NCBI GenBank assembly: GCA_947258625.1
Contig: CAMYJN010000093.1
Location: 1 to 7,740, forward strand
DNA length: 7,740 nucleotides
Origin: an uncultured Polyangiaceae bacterium
GTDB taxonomy: Bacteria; Myxococcota_A; Polyangia; Polyangiales; Houyiibacteriaceae
Direction of reading: 5' to 3'
Part shown: positions 7,046-7,740 of the stretch, piece after piece
Numbering within the stretch: position 1 is the stretch's first letter
How the letters are laid out: every line of letters starts with the position of its first letter
Notes under the pieces: model-generated
The model's database searches: none
What the model saw: the letters and a program-made list of their open reading frames with translations, nothing else
Told to the model about the DNA's origin: nothing
Program-made: the position numbers and the translations under genes

Positions 7046-7147
7046 CGCTGACGCCGACGCCGACGCTGACGCTGGCACTGACACTGGCACTGACGCTGGC
7101 ACTGACACGGCCACGGTCACGGCCACTGCCACGGTCACGGTCACTGC
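7046..7147. repeat. Degenerate hexanucleotide tandem array (17 units)
   Basis: Seventeen consecutive 6-bp units fit the pattern C-R-C-B-G-N. They fall in blocks: CGCTGA/CGCCGA, then CACTGR/CGCTGG, then CACGGY/CACTGC. If translated, it would give alternating dipeptides such as Ala-Asp and Thr-Val on plus, or Val-Ala and Val-Pro on minus. It lies 38 nt beyond the stop codon of the DUF1244 gene and is probably noncoding. Confidence 0.9.
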
Positions 7148-7185
7148 CCTACGGCCACCGCCCCGGCCCGCCCCCCTCGAAGCCC

Positions 7186-7488
7186 TCAGCGCTCGGTGCC
7201 CTTCTTCTCGAAGGCGGCCTTCTGCTCCGGCGTCGCTTCCGTTTGGTGCTTCGCTTTCCACTGGGCATACGGCATGCCGTAGATGATCTCGCGTGCGCCC
7301 GCCTTGTCGAGGCTCATGCCTTTTGCTTCGGCCGCCTCTTGGTACCAGCGCGACATGCAGTTCCGGCAGAAGCCGGCGAGGTCCATCAGGGCGATGTTTT
7401 GTACGTCGGTCCGCTCGCGAAGGTGCGCGACCAGCTTTCGAAACGCCGCGGCTTCGAGCTCGGTTCTCGTTTGTTCGTCCAACTCCAT
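7186..7488 (-). CDS. DUF1244 family protein
   Basis: A small, complete 100-aa protein of the DUF1244 family, widespread in Proteobacteria and of unknown function. The family signature is easy to read: ELEAAAFRKLVAHLRERTDV (10-29), QNIALMDLAGFCRNCMSRWY (30-49, with the Cys41-x-x-Cys44 pair), then AREIIYGMPYAQWKAKHQ (65-82). It is predicted to be soluble and all-helical, with no signal peptide. The CxxC pair could bind a metal or be redox-active, but that is speculation. The start at 7488 fits the family N-terminus; the ribosome site is weak (AGG about 9 nt upstream). It lies 62 nt downstream of a channel-like gene on the same strand, possibly in one transcript. Beyond its stop lie the hexamer array and the decayed zone. 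Confidence 0.9.
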   Translation of the reverse strand: MELDEQTRTELEAAAFRKLVAHLRERTDVQNIALMDLAGFCRNCMSRWYQEAAEAKGMSLDKAGAREIIYGMPYAQWKAKHQTEATPEQKAAFEKKGTER

Positions 7489-7550
7489 GGAGAGAAACCT
7501 AAGGCCGTCAGCCGCTGAACGCCATGGGCACGCGGAATCGCCAACCGAAA

Positions 7551-7740
7551 CTAACGCTCTTTCATTTTTCGAACCCAGTCGTCTGCGATGGACTTTGCTG
7601 CATCACGGCCGCCAAGGCCAAACGCGAGCGCGGCCGCGACGGCGACGCTGCCCAGGGTGAAGCCAAACGCCATGCTGACGATGTTGTCGGCTAGTCCCAT
7701 GGCCTTGAGGCCCATCGCGAGCACCAGGCCGAGGATTGCG
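7551..7740 (-). CDS. C-terminus of a CmpX/MscS-like TM-helix protein (partial)
   Basis: Sixty-two residues run in from the right edge on the minus strand and end at TAG 7551-7553; the start is outside the window. They show a small-residue-rich transmembrane stretch (IVSMAFGFTLGSVAVAAALA, window residues 20-39). The motif FGLGGRDAAKSIADDW follows, then a basic tail ending RKMKER. The Gly-rich helix followed by GLGGRDAA is the hallmark of the conserved TM-helix repeat found in CmpX-like inner-membrane proteins and related MscS-type mechanosensitive channels. The protein ends soon after this motif, so it lacks the large cytoplasmic beta domain of true MscS. It is more likely a CmpX-like multi-TM protein in the inner membrane. 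The DUF1244 gene follows after 62 nt. Confidence 0.65.
   Translation of the reverse strand, partial: AILGLVLAMGLKAMGLADNIVSMAFGFTLGSVAVAAALAFGLGGRDAAKSIADDWVRKMKER

Larger units (their letters stand above)
6335..7185. other. Decayed intergenic zone between kinase relic and DUF1244 gene
   Basis: These 850 bases hold no intact gene that I can support. They contain the hydrolase C-terminal relic with its terminator, two 65-bp direct repeats and a hexanucleotide array, all annotated separately. Open frames that cross the zone on either strand (for example 6566-7261 and 6409-6978 on minus, 6963-7286 on plus) are rich in Arg, Pro, Ser and Ala, change character along their length and match no family I recognise. 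The piece between 6366 and 6518 shows nothing recognisable. Confidence 0.6.

Noticed and set aside
6409..7261. Minus-strand open frames through the 65-bp repeats (6409-6978 and 6566-7261)
   Set aside because: They pass through repeats and the array, one overlaps the DUF1244 gene in another frame, and neither is the frame that carries the recognisable C-terminal relic.
6963..7286. Plus-strand open frame through the hexamer array
   Set aside because: Its middle is simple-sequence repeat (Ala-Asp, Thr-Val), its end is antisense to the conserved DUF1244 gene, and no ribosome site precedes it.

Overview
The window is GC-rich bacterial DNA with strong G/C preference at third codon positions. Two features suggest a Gram-negative deltaproteobacterium of the Myxococcota type. 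One is the myxobacterial style of the Ser/Thr kinase remnant (a GVGGMAE glycine loop and an HRDVSPSN catalytic loop). The other is the general habit of the DNA: high GC, weak ribosome binding sites, simple-sequence hexamer arrays and decayed genes. This placement is inference; no marker gene is present.

Layout: (1) 1-208 holds a possible C-terminal tail of an upstream + strand gene, then the leader of the first large gene. (2) 209-5680 carries two consecutive + strand genes for secreted N-terminal-nucleophile hydrolases of the penicillin amidase family. The first (806 aa) belongs to the PvdQ/acyl-homoserine-lactone acylase branch. The second (959 aa from the preferred start at 2801) is a divergent, larger member of the penicillin G acylase type. 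Both have Sec signal peptides and intact nucleophile motifs (GSNAV and GSNEW), and both have a His at the same distance from the nucleophile. A 171-nt gap with a strong hairpin separates them. (3) 5681-7185 is a decay zone. It contains terminator-like hairpins, a lower-GC patch, a minus-strand Ser/Thr kinase pseudogene with an in-frame internal deletion and a missing C-terminal half, a 51-residue relic that looks like the end of an alpha/beta hydrolase with a terminator behind it, a pair of 65-bp direct repeats, and a 17-unit degenerate hexanucleotide array. (4) 7186-7740 returns to ordinary genes on the minus strand: a complete DUF1244 protein, preceded by the C-terminus of a CmpX/MscS-type TM-helix protein that runs off the window.

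Functionally, the two acylases are the coherent unit. Both are predicted to be exported, self-cleaving amidases acting outside the cytoplasm on N-acylated compounds such as quorum-sensing lactones, acylated siderophore or peptide precursors, or beta-lactams. No biosynthetic or signalling genes are visible beside them, so the substrate is unknown. I found no CRISPR array, tRNA, rRNA, transposase or integrase. I did not find a clearly new multi-gene system; the most unusual items are the acylase pair, the 65-bp repeats and the kinase deletion.
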